DNA of 64,000 bases from Bicyclus anynana. Taxonomy: Eukaryota; Arthropoda; Insecta; Lepidoptera; Nymphalidae. Both the position numbers and the translations under genes were made by a program. This document shows, in pieces, positions 11,113 through 20,546 of the stretch. Location: the NCBI RefSeq assembly GCF_947172395.1, contig NC_069107.1:9282101-9346100 (forward strand). Reading direction: 5' to 3'. The notes below the pieces were generated by a model. It did no database searches. It was not told where the DNA came from and saw only the letters and a program-made list of their open reading frames with translations. Numbering within the stretch: the stretch's first letter is position 1; every line of letters begins with the position of its first letter.

Positions 11113-11329
11113 TCACCCTAATATTATAAAGGAGAATGTTTGTGTATAAGTATGTTTGTACCTCTTTTACGCTGCGGCTACTGAAGCAATTTAGCTTAAA
11201 TTTGGAATGGAAATAGATTTTATTCTGGATTAACACATAGGCTACTTTTCATCCCGGAAAAATGCATGGTACCCGCGGGATTTGTGAAAAACTGAATTCC
11301 ACGCGGACGAAATCGCGGGCGTCCGCTAG
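11113..11329 (+). mobile_element. Complete non-autonomous Helitron, 217 bp
   Basis: Starts A|TC (tcaccctaatattataaag) and ends with a hairpin gcggacg (11303-11309) / cgtccgc (11320-11326) directly joined to CTAG|T. A 5' TC, a 3' hairpin-CTRR and insertion between A and T are Helitron hallmarks. No coding capacity. Confidence 0.85.
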
Positions 11330-11357
11330 TAGGTAATAATCCAGACAGCTTTGTTTT

Positions 11358-11545
11358 TTCCGTGGTTGGACTGTGGTTTTGGATCACGAAGTACTGGGTT
11401 TGAGTCCGAGTCAGGCTGTAGAAGATACTGAGCTTTCCTTTCGGATCAGAAATTTTTAGTAAAAATTCTCCACCCGGAGTTGTGATCATGATCATTCATC
11501 ACCTTAAGACCGACAGCCCGCATTGAAGCAGCGTGGTTCAGCTCT
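11358..11545 (+). mobile_element. Possible SINE-F
   Basis: tRNA-like B box gggtttgagtcc at about 11397, followed by a body ending 'cccgcattgaagcagcgtgg'. Single copy here, so the family call is tentative. Confidence 0.4.
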
Positions 11546-11567
11546 TCAAGAATAATGCTAGCCACAA

Positions 11568-11668
11568 ACGGTCAATTATTCTCACGTTTCTGTAGCACCC
11601 ACGACTATAATTGATCGTGTGTCGGTCACTGTATAGTATGCCGCGTGGCCTATTGCGGTTTGATTGCC
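11568..11668 (+). mobile_element. MITE-1, one end (25-bp TIR)
   Basis: Bases 11568-11592 are identical to the 25-bp terminal inverted repeat of the element at 44575-44704, and the following bases match its interior in inverse orientation. The other terminus is lost. Confidence 0.75.
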
Positions 11669-11942
11669 ACAGTATTAGTTTCATTCACTTATATCAGTCA
11701 TTTTGAAAAAAAATACTTAACCGATTTTCATGAGAATTCATCGGACCAAACTGGAAGTATACTTATATAAATAAATAAAATAAAAAGCCTTTTATTTCGC
11801 ACATAAGTAAGCACATATTAGTGTTAATAAAATTTATAAAAAAATAAATTACAATTTTTAAATTTTTGTAAGTACAAACTCAAACTTGAGGTTGAGTAAA
11901 GTAACTACTTTAATACTTATTTATAAAGTTTAAAAAAAAAAT

Positions 11943-11959
11943 TTAGTGCGAACCCCTCT
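11943..11959. repeat. 3' arm of the inverted repeat bracketing ORF2
   Basis: ttagtgcgaacccctct on the plus strand; in the element's sense strand it starts inside the ORF2 stop codon and runs into the 3' UTR. It is the complement, 16 of 17, of 14869-14885. A related LINE at 50590 also has GAGGGGT right at its stop. Confidence 0.85.
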
Positions 11960-14888
11960 ATTTGAGGGTGAAGGCCTCCTCCAGAGATGACCAGTACTCT
12001 CTATCTGTGGCTTTTTTCCTCCACTGTTTTCCAGCCGTCCTTTCAATGTCGTCTGCCCATCTACTTCTAGGTCTTCCTCTTTTTCTAGCACCCACAGGCC
12101 CTGTCCATGCCGTTAGCCGAGAAGTCCATCTATCGTCATTCATTCTTGCTACATGGCCCGCCCATCTCCATTTTAATCTCATAGAATAATTTAGTGCGTC
12201 TATTACTCCTGTTTTTTCTCTTATAGTAGAGTTGCGAATTTTTTGAATTTTTCGGATTTTCATCATACTTCTTTCCATGCTCCGTTGGCATGAATTTATT
12301 TTGTTCTTGACATTTCGCGTGAATTTCCATGTTTGACAGGCGTATGTGAGAGACGGTAAGAGACAGGTGTTCATGACATTTCTCTTAATTTTTGTTGGCA
12401 TTTGACTTTTGAAAATTTCTTTAAGGCTCCAATATTTCTTCCATGTCCCTTTTATCCTTCTTTCAATTTCTTGCTCGTTACTTTTATTATCAAAAGAGAG
12501 TTGCTTGCCCAGATAAATGTACGAATCGACAAACTCTATCGAAGTATTTTCAACTTTAATTTCATTTTTTAATGCATTTGTCATCAATTTTGTTTTTTTG
12601 AAGTTGATTTCTAGGCCAGACTGTCGGCTCGATTGTTGCAGCGTGTATATCATATGCTCTAGCTCTGGGCTGTTTTCAGAGAGCAAGACTAGATCGTCAG
12701 CGAATCTCAAATGGTTTATATAATTTCCGTTTATATTTAAGCCCATCGTATTCCAGTTTAACTTGTTTATAACGGTCTCTAGTACTGCAATGAAAATCGT
12801 TGGTGACAGCGGGTCCCCTTGTCTGGTTCCTCTTTTAATTGGAATAGGGGTTCCTGTTGACTCTAGCCTTACTCTACTGGTGTTGTTTTTATAAATGTTT
12901 TTTATCACTCTAATGTATTTGGCCTCTACATTTTGCGAGTACAGAGCTTCCCATATTGATGAATGGAGTATAGAGTCAAACGCTTTTTGGTAATCTATAA
13001 ACGCTATGTAGAGTGGTCGTTGGAACTCTTGGTACTTCTCAATAAGTAGCTCCACCGAGTGAATGTGATCTACTGTAGAGTATCCTTTTCGAAAGCCTGC
13101 TTGTTCTATTGGCTGATGTGAATCAAGTGTAGAGATTATTCTATTTTTTATAACTGAAGAGAAAAGTTTATATAGCGACGGCAGAAGGCTTATGGGTGTG
13201 TAGTTGCTTATGTCGTTGGGATTGCCCTTTTTATATAACAATATAATATCTGACTCTGACCACTGCTGAGGCGTTATAGAGGTGTCTAGTATTTTATTGA
13301 AGAGAATCATCAGAGGTGTGGCAAGAATGGTATAAGCCGCTTTTATAGCTTCGTTAGTTATTTTGTCCGGCCCTGGACTTTTCTCTACTTTAAGGTGCTT
13401 AATTTCTCTTATTATTTCTATTTCTTCTACTGGATTTATTTCCGTGGTGTTAATATGTTTTTCCTGAGACATATGAAAATGTAGAGTACTTGCGTTTTCT
13501 ATCTCTGGGGCATCATATAAGGTTTTGTAAAACGTAGTGGCTATATGGAGTATATTTTTTCTATTTTGTGTGACTCTATCTGATTCGCTGAGACCCTCAA
13601 TCCACGTCTTATGTGGTTTTAATGCTTTGTATGCTCTTTTTAAGCTTCCTGATGCATTGAGGTGTCTTTCTATGGTTTGGTGTCGGTGGTTATTGTAGTC
13701 ATGTCTTATACACTTGCTTATAAGTTTGTAGAGAGCACTTAGTTCGTTTTTCATTGATCTTGATTTAGGTTTGGTCTTTTGTAGGTCTATTCTACGCGTT
13801 ATTAGCCTTCTTGTGCGTTCAGATATAACACTACAATGTATCTTTTTATTGCTAGGTGAAACAGCCGTTTTTAGACTATTCTCAATAGCGTTTATTATTT
13901 TATTGTAATAGGTCTGGACTGTGTCGTCTTCATGATGGTTAAGAACCTCTTGATATGAGCTCAGTGTTTCTAAGTATCTGGACGTTTCTGCAGTACTTTT
14001 CAAAGTGCTTTTCGGGCAACTTGAGTATTTGTTTCTTCTTTTTTTAATAGATTTTAAGTTAAAAGTTGCTCTGACGCACCTGTGATCTGAAGGATACTGA
14101 ATATTTAGTACTTCTATGTTTTGCACTGATTTCTGTATGTTAGTAAGTATGTAGTCTAGTTCATTTTTGGTATTTCCATCGGGCGATCTCCATGTCCACC
14201 TTTGTTTGTTTTTCTTTTTAAAGAAAGTGTTCATTATACTGAGGTTATTTTCATGTGCAAACTGAATCAGTCGTTCGCCACTGCAGTTTCTTTTGCCGTA
14301 TCCATATTTGCTTATAACTTGACTGTCTTCGCGTGTCGGTTGCCCTATTTGTGCGTTAAAGTCGCCCATAACTATCATGTTTTCATCAGATAATTTCACA
14401 GCTCTTTCGAGAGTGTCATAGAAAGCTTCTCTTGCTTCGTCAGTGGCTCCGTCTGTCGGCGCGTATACTTGTATAAGGCTTATTTTAAATCCGTTTATAT
14501 TTAATTTCAAGAGCGCCACTCGTTCTGATAAGCCAGTGAAACTCTCTATAAAGTGTTTAAGATACCTATTTACGAGAAATCCTACACCGTATAGTCCTGG
14601 GGTTTGTCCTATATAGTATAGAATTATGTTTTCATATTCTTGTATAGTGTTGCCCAGACGTCTCACTTCCGACAAGCCGATAATGTCGAACTTTGTATTT
14701 TCTAGTGCGACTAATAGCTCTAGGAGGTGTGCATGAGTCGATAGAGTTCTTACATTGTATGTAGCTATATAAAATAAGTTTCGGTTTTTTGTTACTAAAT
14801 TATTTATCTCTGGAGGGTTTCGGTCTGGTTCTCCCGCGGTGACCAGCCGTCTTGGGAGACTGGAGTAGAGAGGGGTTCGCGCTAATTG
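11958..14888 (-). CDS. LINE ORF2: AP endonuclease and reverse transcriptase
   Basis: The open frame of 976 codons starts directly after the ORF1 stop, in the same frame. Residue numbers count from that stop. Endonuclease (about 40-275): ATYNVRTL at 42, SEVRR with catalytic Glu at 74, GDFN at 175-178, LDYILTN near 244, SDH at 267-269. Reverse transcriptase (about 480-760): SPGPDK at 504, FIDYQKAFD near 630, RQGDPLSP near 689 and catalytic FADD at 729-732. The usual NYRPISLL motif reads NYTPISLL, an odd substitution. C-terminal domain (890-976): LKWRWAGHVAR and GRPRSRWADDIE. The enzyme nicks target DNA and primes cDNA on it. No ATG occurs before residue 171, so an AUG start would lose half the endonuclease. 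A TTG at residue 72 is not a credible start. Expression probably depends on readthrough of the ORF1 stop. Confidence 0.93.
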   Translation of the reverse strand, partial: QLARTPLYSSLPRRLVTAGEPDRNPPEINNLVTKNRNLFYIATYNVRTLSTHAHLLELLVALENTKFDIIGLSEVRRLGNTIQEYENIILYYIGQTPGLYGVGFLVNRYLKHFIESFTGLSERVALLKLNINGFKISLIQVYAPTDGATDEAREAFYDTLERAVKLSDENMIVMGDFNAQIGQPTREDSQVISKYGYGKRNCSGERLIQFAHENNLSIMNTFFKKKNKQRWTWRSPDGNTKNELDYILTNIQKSVQNIEVLNIQYPSDHRCVRATFNLKSIKKRRNKYSSCPKSTLKSTAETSRYLETLSSYQEVLNHHEDDTVQTYYNKIINAIENSLKTAVSPSNKKIHCSVISERTRRLITRRIDLQKTKPKSRSMKNELSALYKLISKCIRHDYNNHRHQTIERHLNASGSLKRAYKALKPHKTWIEGLSESDRVTQNRKNILHIATTFYKTLYDAPEIENASTLHFHMSQEKHINTTEINPVEEIEIIREIKHLKVEKSPGPDKITNEAIKAAYTILATPLMILFNKILDTSITPQQWSESDIILLYKKGNPNDISNYTPISLLPSLYKLFSSVIKNRIISTLDSHQPIEQAGFRKGYSTVDHIHSVELLIEKYQEFQRPLYIAFIDYQKAFDSILHSSIWEALYSQNVEAKYIRVIKNIYKNNTSRVRLESTGTPIPIKRGTRQGDPLSPTIFIAVLETVINKLNWNTMGLNINGNYINHLRFADDLVLLSENSPELEHMIYTLQQSSRQSGLEINFKKTKLMTNALKNEIKVENTSIEFVDSYIYLGKQLSFDNKSNEQEIERRIKGTWKKYWSLKEIFKSQMPTKIKRNVMNTCLLPSLTYACQTWKFTRNVKNKINSCQRSMERSMMKIRKIQKIRNSTIREKTGVIDALNYSMRLKWRWAGHVARMNDDRWTSRLTAWTGPVGARKRGRPRSRWADDIERTAGKQWRKKATDREYWSSLEEAFTLK
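14869..14885. repeat. 5' arm of the inverted repeat bracketing ORF2
   Basis: In the sense strand it reads ttagcgcgaacccctct and begins four bases after the ORF1 stop, so its TTA is the second half of the CAATTA leaky-stop context. Pairs with 11943-11959 with one mismatch. Confidence 0.85.
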
Positions 14889-14897
14889 TTATTGTGT
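14880..14897 (-). promoter_or_regulatory. Candidate stop-codon readthrough site (CAA-TAA-CAA-TTA)
   Basis: Sense strand around the ORF1 stop at 14889-14891 reads ACA-ACA-CAA-TAA-CAA-TTA. Stop followed by CAR-YYA is the established leaky context first defined at the tobacco mosaic virus replicase stop, usually with UAG; here it is UAA. ORF1 and ORF2 share this frame, and ORF2 has no early AUG, which supports a role. Confidence 0.7.
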
Positions 14898-15725
14898 TGT
14901 TTCCTTATTGTTTTGTTGGGGTATTGGCTGGGAGGAGGATCCTTGAAAATTAAGCGTTGGTTTTTTGAACAGGTAATTTGTCATGTTCATGTTTTTTGTA
15001 GTTTTTGTTTTTGTTGCCTGTTTCTTGTTTCCGCTAATGCTAGAGCCTCTCAGTGATTCTGGTGATTCTGATGAGTTCCTTTTCTTTTCGTTTTTCCCTT
15101 GTTCACTGTGTTCATTTGAGACATTTTCCTTTACTCTATTTTTGGTTCCTAAAACGATAAGTTTATCGTATTTTATGATTGCCCTGTTTCCCAAGTCTCT
15201 CTCCTTATTTAGCTCTATTTGAAGTTCCTTGCGTTTTTTTAGTACTTCTTGAGGAAAGTCTTCTTTTATGTAGAAAGGTGATGGTGTCAACTTTTTCTTG
15301 CTTTTTAGTAATTTAATTTTTAGCCCCATAGTGCTTAACGTAACGACAATGGGTCTCATATTTTCCCCTCTTTTTCCAAGTCGCCTTACAAATTCAACGC
15401 TATTTTCGTTGCATTCAATATTTAAATACTTGTTTATTATTTCTAGCACAATTTCCAACAGCTCCTGATATGATCTTTCACGTTCTTCGACACCGAAAAA
15501 TAGTAGATTTTTTTTCCTCATGAATCTCTCCATATTATCTATCTTATTTTTCTGCAAATCAAGTTGTTGCTCTAATAACTCAGTTCTTAATTCAAGACCA
15601 TGGAACCTTTCATTTATGGTGCTAATAATGGTATTTTTAAGTTCTTCTTTCATATCTAGCATGTCAGCCTTTTGTTGTTTCATGTCGTATTGCATATTTC
15701 TAAGTATATTTTTGATTTCATCCAT
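14889..15725 (-). CDS. LINE ORF1: coiled-coil RNA-binding protein
   Basis: 278 residues starting at an ATG preceded by an A-rich leader. Residues 1-72 are a charged heptad-like coiled coil (MKQQKADMLDMKEELKNT, LEQQLDLQKNKIDNMERF). About 73-150 resemble the RRM-like domain of L1-type ORF1 proteins (NLLFFGVEE, VEFVRRLG, RPIVVTL), and about 150-205 the C-terminal domain (PFYIKEDFPQEVLKKRKEL, RAIIKYDKLIVLG). The last 75 residues are Ser/Lys/Asn/Gln-rich and disordered-looking. Such proteins trimerise, coat the element RNA and act as nucleic acid chaperones. No zinc knuckle is seen. The frame ends in ETTQ and a TAA, with ORF2 continuing in the same frame. Assignment rests on motif resemblance only. 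Confidence 0.88.
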   Translation of the reverse strand: MDEIKNILRNMQYDMKQQKADMLDMKEELKNTIISTINERFHGLELRTELLEQQLDLQKNKIDNMERFMRKKNLLFFGVEERERSYQELLEIVLEIINKYLNIECNENSVEFVRRLGKRGENMRPIVVTLSTMGLKIKLLKSKKKLTPSPFYIKEDFPQEVLKKRKELQIELNKERDLGNRAIIKYDKLIVLGTKNRVKENVSNEHSEQGKNEKKRNSSESPESLRGSSISGNKKQATKTKTTKNMNMTNYLFKKPTLNFQGSSSQPIPQQNNKETTQ

Positions 15726-15903
15726 TTTTATCGTAAAATGTAAGTTGGTGTTGCTAATACGTTTTATATACTAACACCCTCTTGTGGTAAGTAGCGCAAA
15801 CTACATTCACTATAAAGACGTGTTGAAATCTTTCTTGTTGAGCTACTCGTCACTAGATGGCGCTGATTTGTTTTTATATGAGATGGATGACTTAACGGAA
15901 AAA
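15726..15903 (-). other. 5' UTR of the intact LINE
   Basis: Sequence between the ORF1 ATG and the possible target duplication. It should hold an internal promoter if the element is active. A 14-base segment, ctactcgtcactag on the plus strand at 15841, recurs inverted near 18278; meaning unknown. Confidence 0.5.
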
Positions 15904-15952
15904 ATACTTATTTTGAGGTTATACACTTTGATGCAACCACAGAACAGAGATC

Positions 15953-15974
15953 GCTAAAAGCTAACGCTTTTAGC
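15953..15974. repeat. 9-bp hairpin gctaaaagc/gcttttagc
   Basis: Perfect 9-bp arms with a TAAC loop, just outside the 5' end of the LINE. It could be part of a pre-existing element interrupted by the LINE. Confidence 0.5.
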
Positions 15975-16810
15975 AATAGAAGTAGCATAGGGGCGTGGCC
16001 CGCTTACACCCGGGTGTGCGGAGCTTCGCAAGCCTATCCGCGCATGTACTAGCAGTCTTGTTTCGTTGACTGACACGTTACGTCCTGCGGTTGTCAAATT
16101 CGGTAAATGAAAATAATTAAAAACGATTAGAAAAATGCTGTATTGTGCCGTTTTGGAATACAAAAATGATAGCCACCACAAACATGTATCAAATTATGGT
16201 GTTTCGTACCATCGTTAAGACGTATTTTATTATATTTTCATTAAAATATGAAAAAATAATTTTACTCAAAGTCACAAACTAAAATGAACTTTACGGGAAT
16301 AGTACTAAGGTTTACTTTATTTTAATACAAGTTCGATTTTCTCGATGATTCTGTTGACACCAGTGAGCATACATTTGCTGCGTCAACAACAACAACAAAA
16401 CTAACATAAATCAAAAATATACAAAAATGATTTTATTGCAATAATTCTTCTATTCCTAATTAAATGTATTAAATATTAATATTAATAATCCTTGTTATTT
16501 TATATTTATATAATAATAAATAAATATACGATTATTTTATTGATTTCAAAGCCAAAGGTTTCAATTGAAAAGCAGCATATTTTATGCTTTTAATATCTCT
16601 TCTAGCATTCAGTTTATCAGAAAACTGCAAAACATTTTAAAAATATGATTCCAATGTATATATTATATTATGCTTTATATAAAATAAGACGAAAAATAGA
16701 CAAAAAATCATTTTTATTTTTCTTGTTTTAGTTCTCCTGAAAAAAGTGTAATTTTGATTTATGTTAGTTTTGAATTTAAGCAGCTGCCATATGTCATTTG
16801 GCTATTCATT
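15975..16810. other. AT-rich, no gene seen
   Basis: Only a short GC-richer stretch near 15985-16090 and a (caa)n run at 16383. Nothing assigned. Confidence 0.4.
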
Positions 16811-18201
16811 TAGGGATGTCGATAATAATACATCGATATTTTATATCTACTACTATTATGATGACACGATAATGATGAAATTTTCGAAAATTTTTTTTAG
16901 GAATCCGGAGAGGAAAAAAAATAATCGAGGCGACTAGGAAGCAAAATTTGTTTTATGCAAAACCGCATTGTAATTTGTTCCAAACATTTTACGCAGTCAG
17001 ACACGTTAGTGTAAAGTGGAAACAGAAGATATTTAGTAGTCACGGCAGTGCCAAACAAAAAGATTTTTTTTTCTAAAAGTCGTATTCGTGTCTTTTAGAA
17101 TACAAATAAAGTGACATACTTAAAATGTTAGGAACGTCAAGTCTGAGTATTTGTAATTGGCCTATTGACTACTAACGGGTTGGAAAATAATCTACTGGTA
17201 ACATTCATCATGAAACTCATTATAGTTAAATAGGAAATAATTGAGTTATTTTCTGCAAAAACCGACGAATTAAAAAAAATATACTATCGTGTTTTTTATA
17301 TATTTAGGAATTATTTTTACTTTGTGGAAAAGAGTGAATCTTTTCGTTGAAATATTTAGGAATTAAGTTTACGAAATACTTAGATGTCACGTGTTTCTCA
17401 AAACTTAAACGAACGAATTTAGACATTGCAATAATGTGACATTGTGGTGTTTTTCTGATGATATCTAAAGTTGACAGATAGGCATAACAATATTTGCAGT
17501 TTGTATTGGCCTATTTCCTATTTGGTCTATTTTGTATTGGCAAATATTGTACAATACATACTGAAAAAAAATATAAAAAATCTTCTTCTGTAAATAAATA
17601 TAGTTGGAAAAGAATAGTCTGAGAAAGATATGACGACACTGTACTATCTCGGGTTTTATTTTTTATTATTTGTTTTTATATCACCCTCATTTGTAAGTCA
17701 AATTGTCCTGAGAAAATTGTGAAACATTGTTTAACATTGGTTTTTCCAAATGTATCACTCCGAATCTACTTAATAAAATCAAATGAAACTTAGCATAATT
17801 TAAGCAAATAGTACGAAGAAGGTTATAGATTCTTCATGTTGCGAATATAAAAATAGAAAGTGTGAAATAGGGTTAGCCCCTATTTGTTAAGGTTTCGTGG
17901 AAAGTACTTAATTTTTCAAGTTCACAAGTTATGGATTTGTGTTTGACCTTCTTTGTTGTGTAAACTCGAATCGTGCAAAGTTTCAGTTGTATTAATGTTT
18001 TTTCAAAGTGGTACATTAAAAAAATGCTTGTTTTTTACTTTCTTGTGTGTGTTTCTTCATATATTTTAAATTTTTGATTGACCTATGTTGTTCTTCTTAG
18101 TTTTATGAAATTCATTTTTTTTAAACAACAGACGTTAGTTTTATTTACTGCGAGTAACAATGACTATCGATGTTTAAGATTATCGTATTTCACATCCCTA
18201 G
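16811..18201. mobile_element. Possible old hAT-like element, no coding capacity
   Basis: Left end tagggatgtcgataataata and right end (inverted) tagggatgtgaaatacgata share the first nine bases and a later catcgata block, resembling hAT termini. No target duplication is visible and no transposase frame remains. About 17780-17940 resembles the Helitron-like repeat of 54558 (tgaaacttagc, gtgaaataggg). Confidence 0.35.
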
Positions 18202-18958
18202 ACAATATTAATAAAACAAAGTTAGGATAATTTTGAATCTTATTTATAAAGTAATAAAGCTTATAAATAGAGACAACTAGTGACGAGTAGCGGTACTATA
18301 GATTTCATTAATGATTTTTCATTCAAGAATTTTCAATTGTTTTGAGACAACAGTAATAAATATATTTCAACTCTAATATAAGGGTAACATATTTCTTTTT
18401 TCACTAAATATTAAACAGCCAATTAAGTGAATAGTTTATCAGTGTGATAAGTATTATTACACTATAAATGTGTTTGTAAGGCCACGCCACCGGGTACGCT
18501 GGTTTCAATACAAACAATTGGCACTTTATAAATCTAGTTACTTCTTATATCTGTGGATGCAACACATAATCTTTGGGTTCACAATAACAGTATAATGTTT
18601 TTGATGATTATTTTTGTCCACTTCACTGTATTTAACAAGTTCTAAATTATTTACACTTCAAGTCAATTGAAAAAAGTCCGTTGCAAGTCCTTCAATTTTT
18701 GACGGTTTTTGCACAGTATACGCACTCTCACAGTAAAATAATTCTTTGTCCATATGATTTTTAGTATTGCACGTCGATTTAACACTACTTTATCGCAGTT
18801 TCGCCACAAATACTATTTTTAATTCAATTAAAAACACAGACGTCGAAGTGAATGCCGGCACAATAGCGCCCTCTCCTCTTACTCTTTCAAATAAAAACAT
18901 ATTTTTCAAAATTGATCAATAAATGACGAAGTTATAACGCATCTAACAAACATAAAAA
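18202..18958. other. AT-rich, no gene seen
   Basis: No repeat family or frame recognised, apart from the 14-base inverted match to the LINE 5' UTR near 18278. Confidence 0.4.
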
Positions 18959-19149
18959 CTAGCTGACGTCGCGCGGTTTTACTCGCGTGGTTCCCGTTCC
19001 TGTAAGAATATGAGGATAACATATAGCCTATAGCCTTCCTCGATAAATGGACTATCTAACACTGAAAGAAATTTTTAAATAGGACCAGTAGTTCCTGAGA
19101 TTAGCGCGTTCAAACAAACAAACTCTTCAGCTTTATAATATTAATATAT
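18959..19149 (-). mobile_element. Non-autonomous Helitron, 5' end eroded
   Basis: Plus strand starts CTAG-CTGACGTCGCGCGG (3' end of the element) and continues through the conserved ggaccagtagttcctgagat and (caaa)n to ctttataatattaatata. The final TC is lost. Confidence 0.75.
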
Positions 19150-19204
19150 ATACGCATCGAATTGAGAACCTCTCCCTTGCGGAATCCTAAAATTGCAAAT
19201 ACAT

Positions 19205-19219
19205 CCCCCCCCCCCCCCC
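19205..19219. repeat. C15 homopolymer run
   Basis: Fifteen consecutive C on the plus strand, prone to slippage and sequencing error. It sits about 100 bases upstream of the CpG-rich candidate exon. Confidence 0.9.
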
Positions 19220-19245
19220 TAGTTACGAAGGCCGGATAATGAACA

Positions 19246-19473
19246 ATGTCATCTGTAACCAACGCGGCCGCTCTAGCGCCTCTCGTCCGCTCTCAGCTCG
19301 AGTGTCGTGCCGTGTCACAATGGACACCGACACAGAGGTCAACGAACCGTCAGCTGTTCATTCATCACGGTAAACGTTTCTTTACCGGATCGAATCTAAA
19401 AATAGTTTGTTATAGTTTAAACTGTGCATCCGTGACGTACAAACAAAAAAAAGCTCGTGAACTTGCTTTATAG
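19246..19473 (+). other. Candidate host 5' exon, CpG-rich, unverified
   Basis: The stretch 19255-19370 is CpG-rich and unlike its AT-rich flanks. Two readings compete. An open frame of 75 codons starts at 19246 and ends at 19471. Alternatively the ATG at 19320, in a good insect start context (CACAATGG), opens MDTDTEVNEPSAVHSS and reaches a possible splice donor CG|GTAAAC at 19369, after which the unspliced frame stops. The second looks like a short coding first exon of a gene whose remaining exons are not in view. No domain is visible, so no function is proposed. Confidence 0.3.
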
Positions 19474-19547
19474 TTAATAATAATAATAAGAATAATTCAT
19501 TAGAAAATGCAAGGCTTACAGTTTGTTCCTTTAGATACATACCCTTA

Positions 19548-19845
19548 TCTATACTAATATTATAAAGAAGAAAACTTCATTTGTATGTTTGTTTGTTTGT
19601 TTGATTGTAATGAATTGGCTCAAAAACTACTGGACCGATTTTAAAAATTCTTTCACCATTCGATTTATCCACAAGTAACATAAGCTAAATTTTATTTTGG
19701 AAAAAATAGGGTTCCGTAAGATATTTGGGATTTTCGGACACAAGGTGTAAAAAAACAACTAGAAAAGTAGGGTAGGGGTAAGATAGGGGTAGGGTAAAGG
19801 TAGTTGAAAGTTTACATCAAGTTTCACGCGGACGAAGTCTAAGCT
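19548..19845 (+). mobile_element. Helitron with G-rich array, 3' end eroded
   Basis: Starts A|TCTATACTAATATTATAAAG, contains (tttg)n, 'ctactggaccgatttta' and the gtagggtaggggtaagatag array at 19765-19805, then tttcacgcggacgaagtc. The 3' hairpin is broken before CTAG. Confidence 0.75.
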
Positions 19846-20285
19846 GGTACTGTCTACCTTAACAGGTGTATGAATATTAAAAATAATATTAGGTATATTA
19901 CTATCTGATATTGCTAACATGGTTTAAGCAAATAAAAAAAAATAAAATGAAAATAAAAAGAATAATCAACATGATTTGACTGGCCATTCTTAACAACAAA
20001 TAAAAATATATGACTTCTCATTACATATAATTATCTAAAGTAGGTAAAAATTATGAGGAAGTCGAGATAATGTGATAGGTGTTAACCATAATATAATTAC
20101 TGGAACTCAATAGCTTACAGGCTCTTTTTACATACATTACTGATAAATTAAACTAATAGTCAGATACCAGTAGCGAGATGTCCAAGCAACCCGATTCCTA
20201 GCGGCTAATCTATCAAAAAACCACATACAAATACATACTCGATACTCGTACATATTTATAATTGTAATTAATTTTATACGCTCGA
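19846..20285. other. AT-rich, no gene seen
   Basis: About 20060-20130 is weakly similar to 20735-20815 (aggtgttaa, ttacag..gctctttttacat), suggesting an old local duplication. Confidence 0.35.
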
Positions 20286-20324
20286 AATAATTATGTGGTA
20301 ATATTATATTACCACATAATTATT
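20286..20324. repeat. 18-bp perfect hairpin, 3-base loop
   Basis: Arms 20286-20303 and 20307-20324 (aataattatgtggtaata and its complement) are perfect. Confidence 0.8.
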
Positions 20325-20365
20325 CACAAGTTCTACTATTTGTATAATAAACGCCTGCGCGCAAC

Positions 20366-20546
20366 TAATAAATAAATAAATAAATAAATAATAAATATAC
20401 TTAAACAATACACATCACTATCTAGCCCCAAAGTAAGCATACAGAGTAGCTTGTGTTATGGGTACTAAGATAGTTGATATTATAATAATTAAATACATTT
20501 ATATACTACATATAAATACTTATATAATGTATAAATACACACATAC
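20366..20546 (-). mobile_element. SINE-D 3' part
   Basis: Plus strand: (aaat)n tail, then ttaaacaatacacatcacta and gcttgtgttatgggtactaa, identical in order to the copy at 58346. The tRNA-like head is missing. Confidence 0.75.

Larger units (their letters stand above)
11767..15903 (-). mobile_element. Nearly full-length two-ORF LINE (non-LTR retrotransposon)
   Basis: Element with a 5' UTR of about 178 bases (15726-15903), ORF1, a single stop codon, ORF2 and a 3' UTR of about 190 bases containing AATAAA-type signals, ending in ttttattttatttatttat. A direct repeat atacttat flanks it (11759-11766 and 15904-15911) and may be the target duplication, which would make the element complete. Both ORFs are undamaged, so it is young and may be active. 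The C-terminal signature (WRWAGHVAR, GRPRSRWADDIE) is shared with several fragments here. The clade (RTE-like or another AP-endonuclease clade) is not settled by eye. Confidence 0.92.

Noticed and set aside
15841..18292. DNA transposon with 14-bp TIRs (ctactcgtcactag and complement)
   Set aside because: The left copy lies within the LINE 5' UTR and the inverse match has no supporting flanks; may be coincidence.
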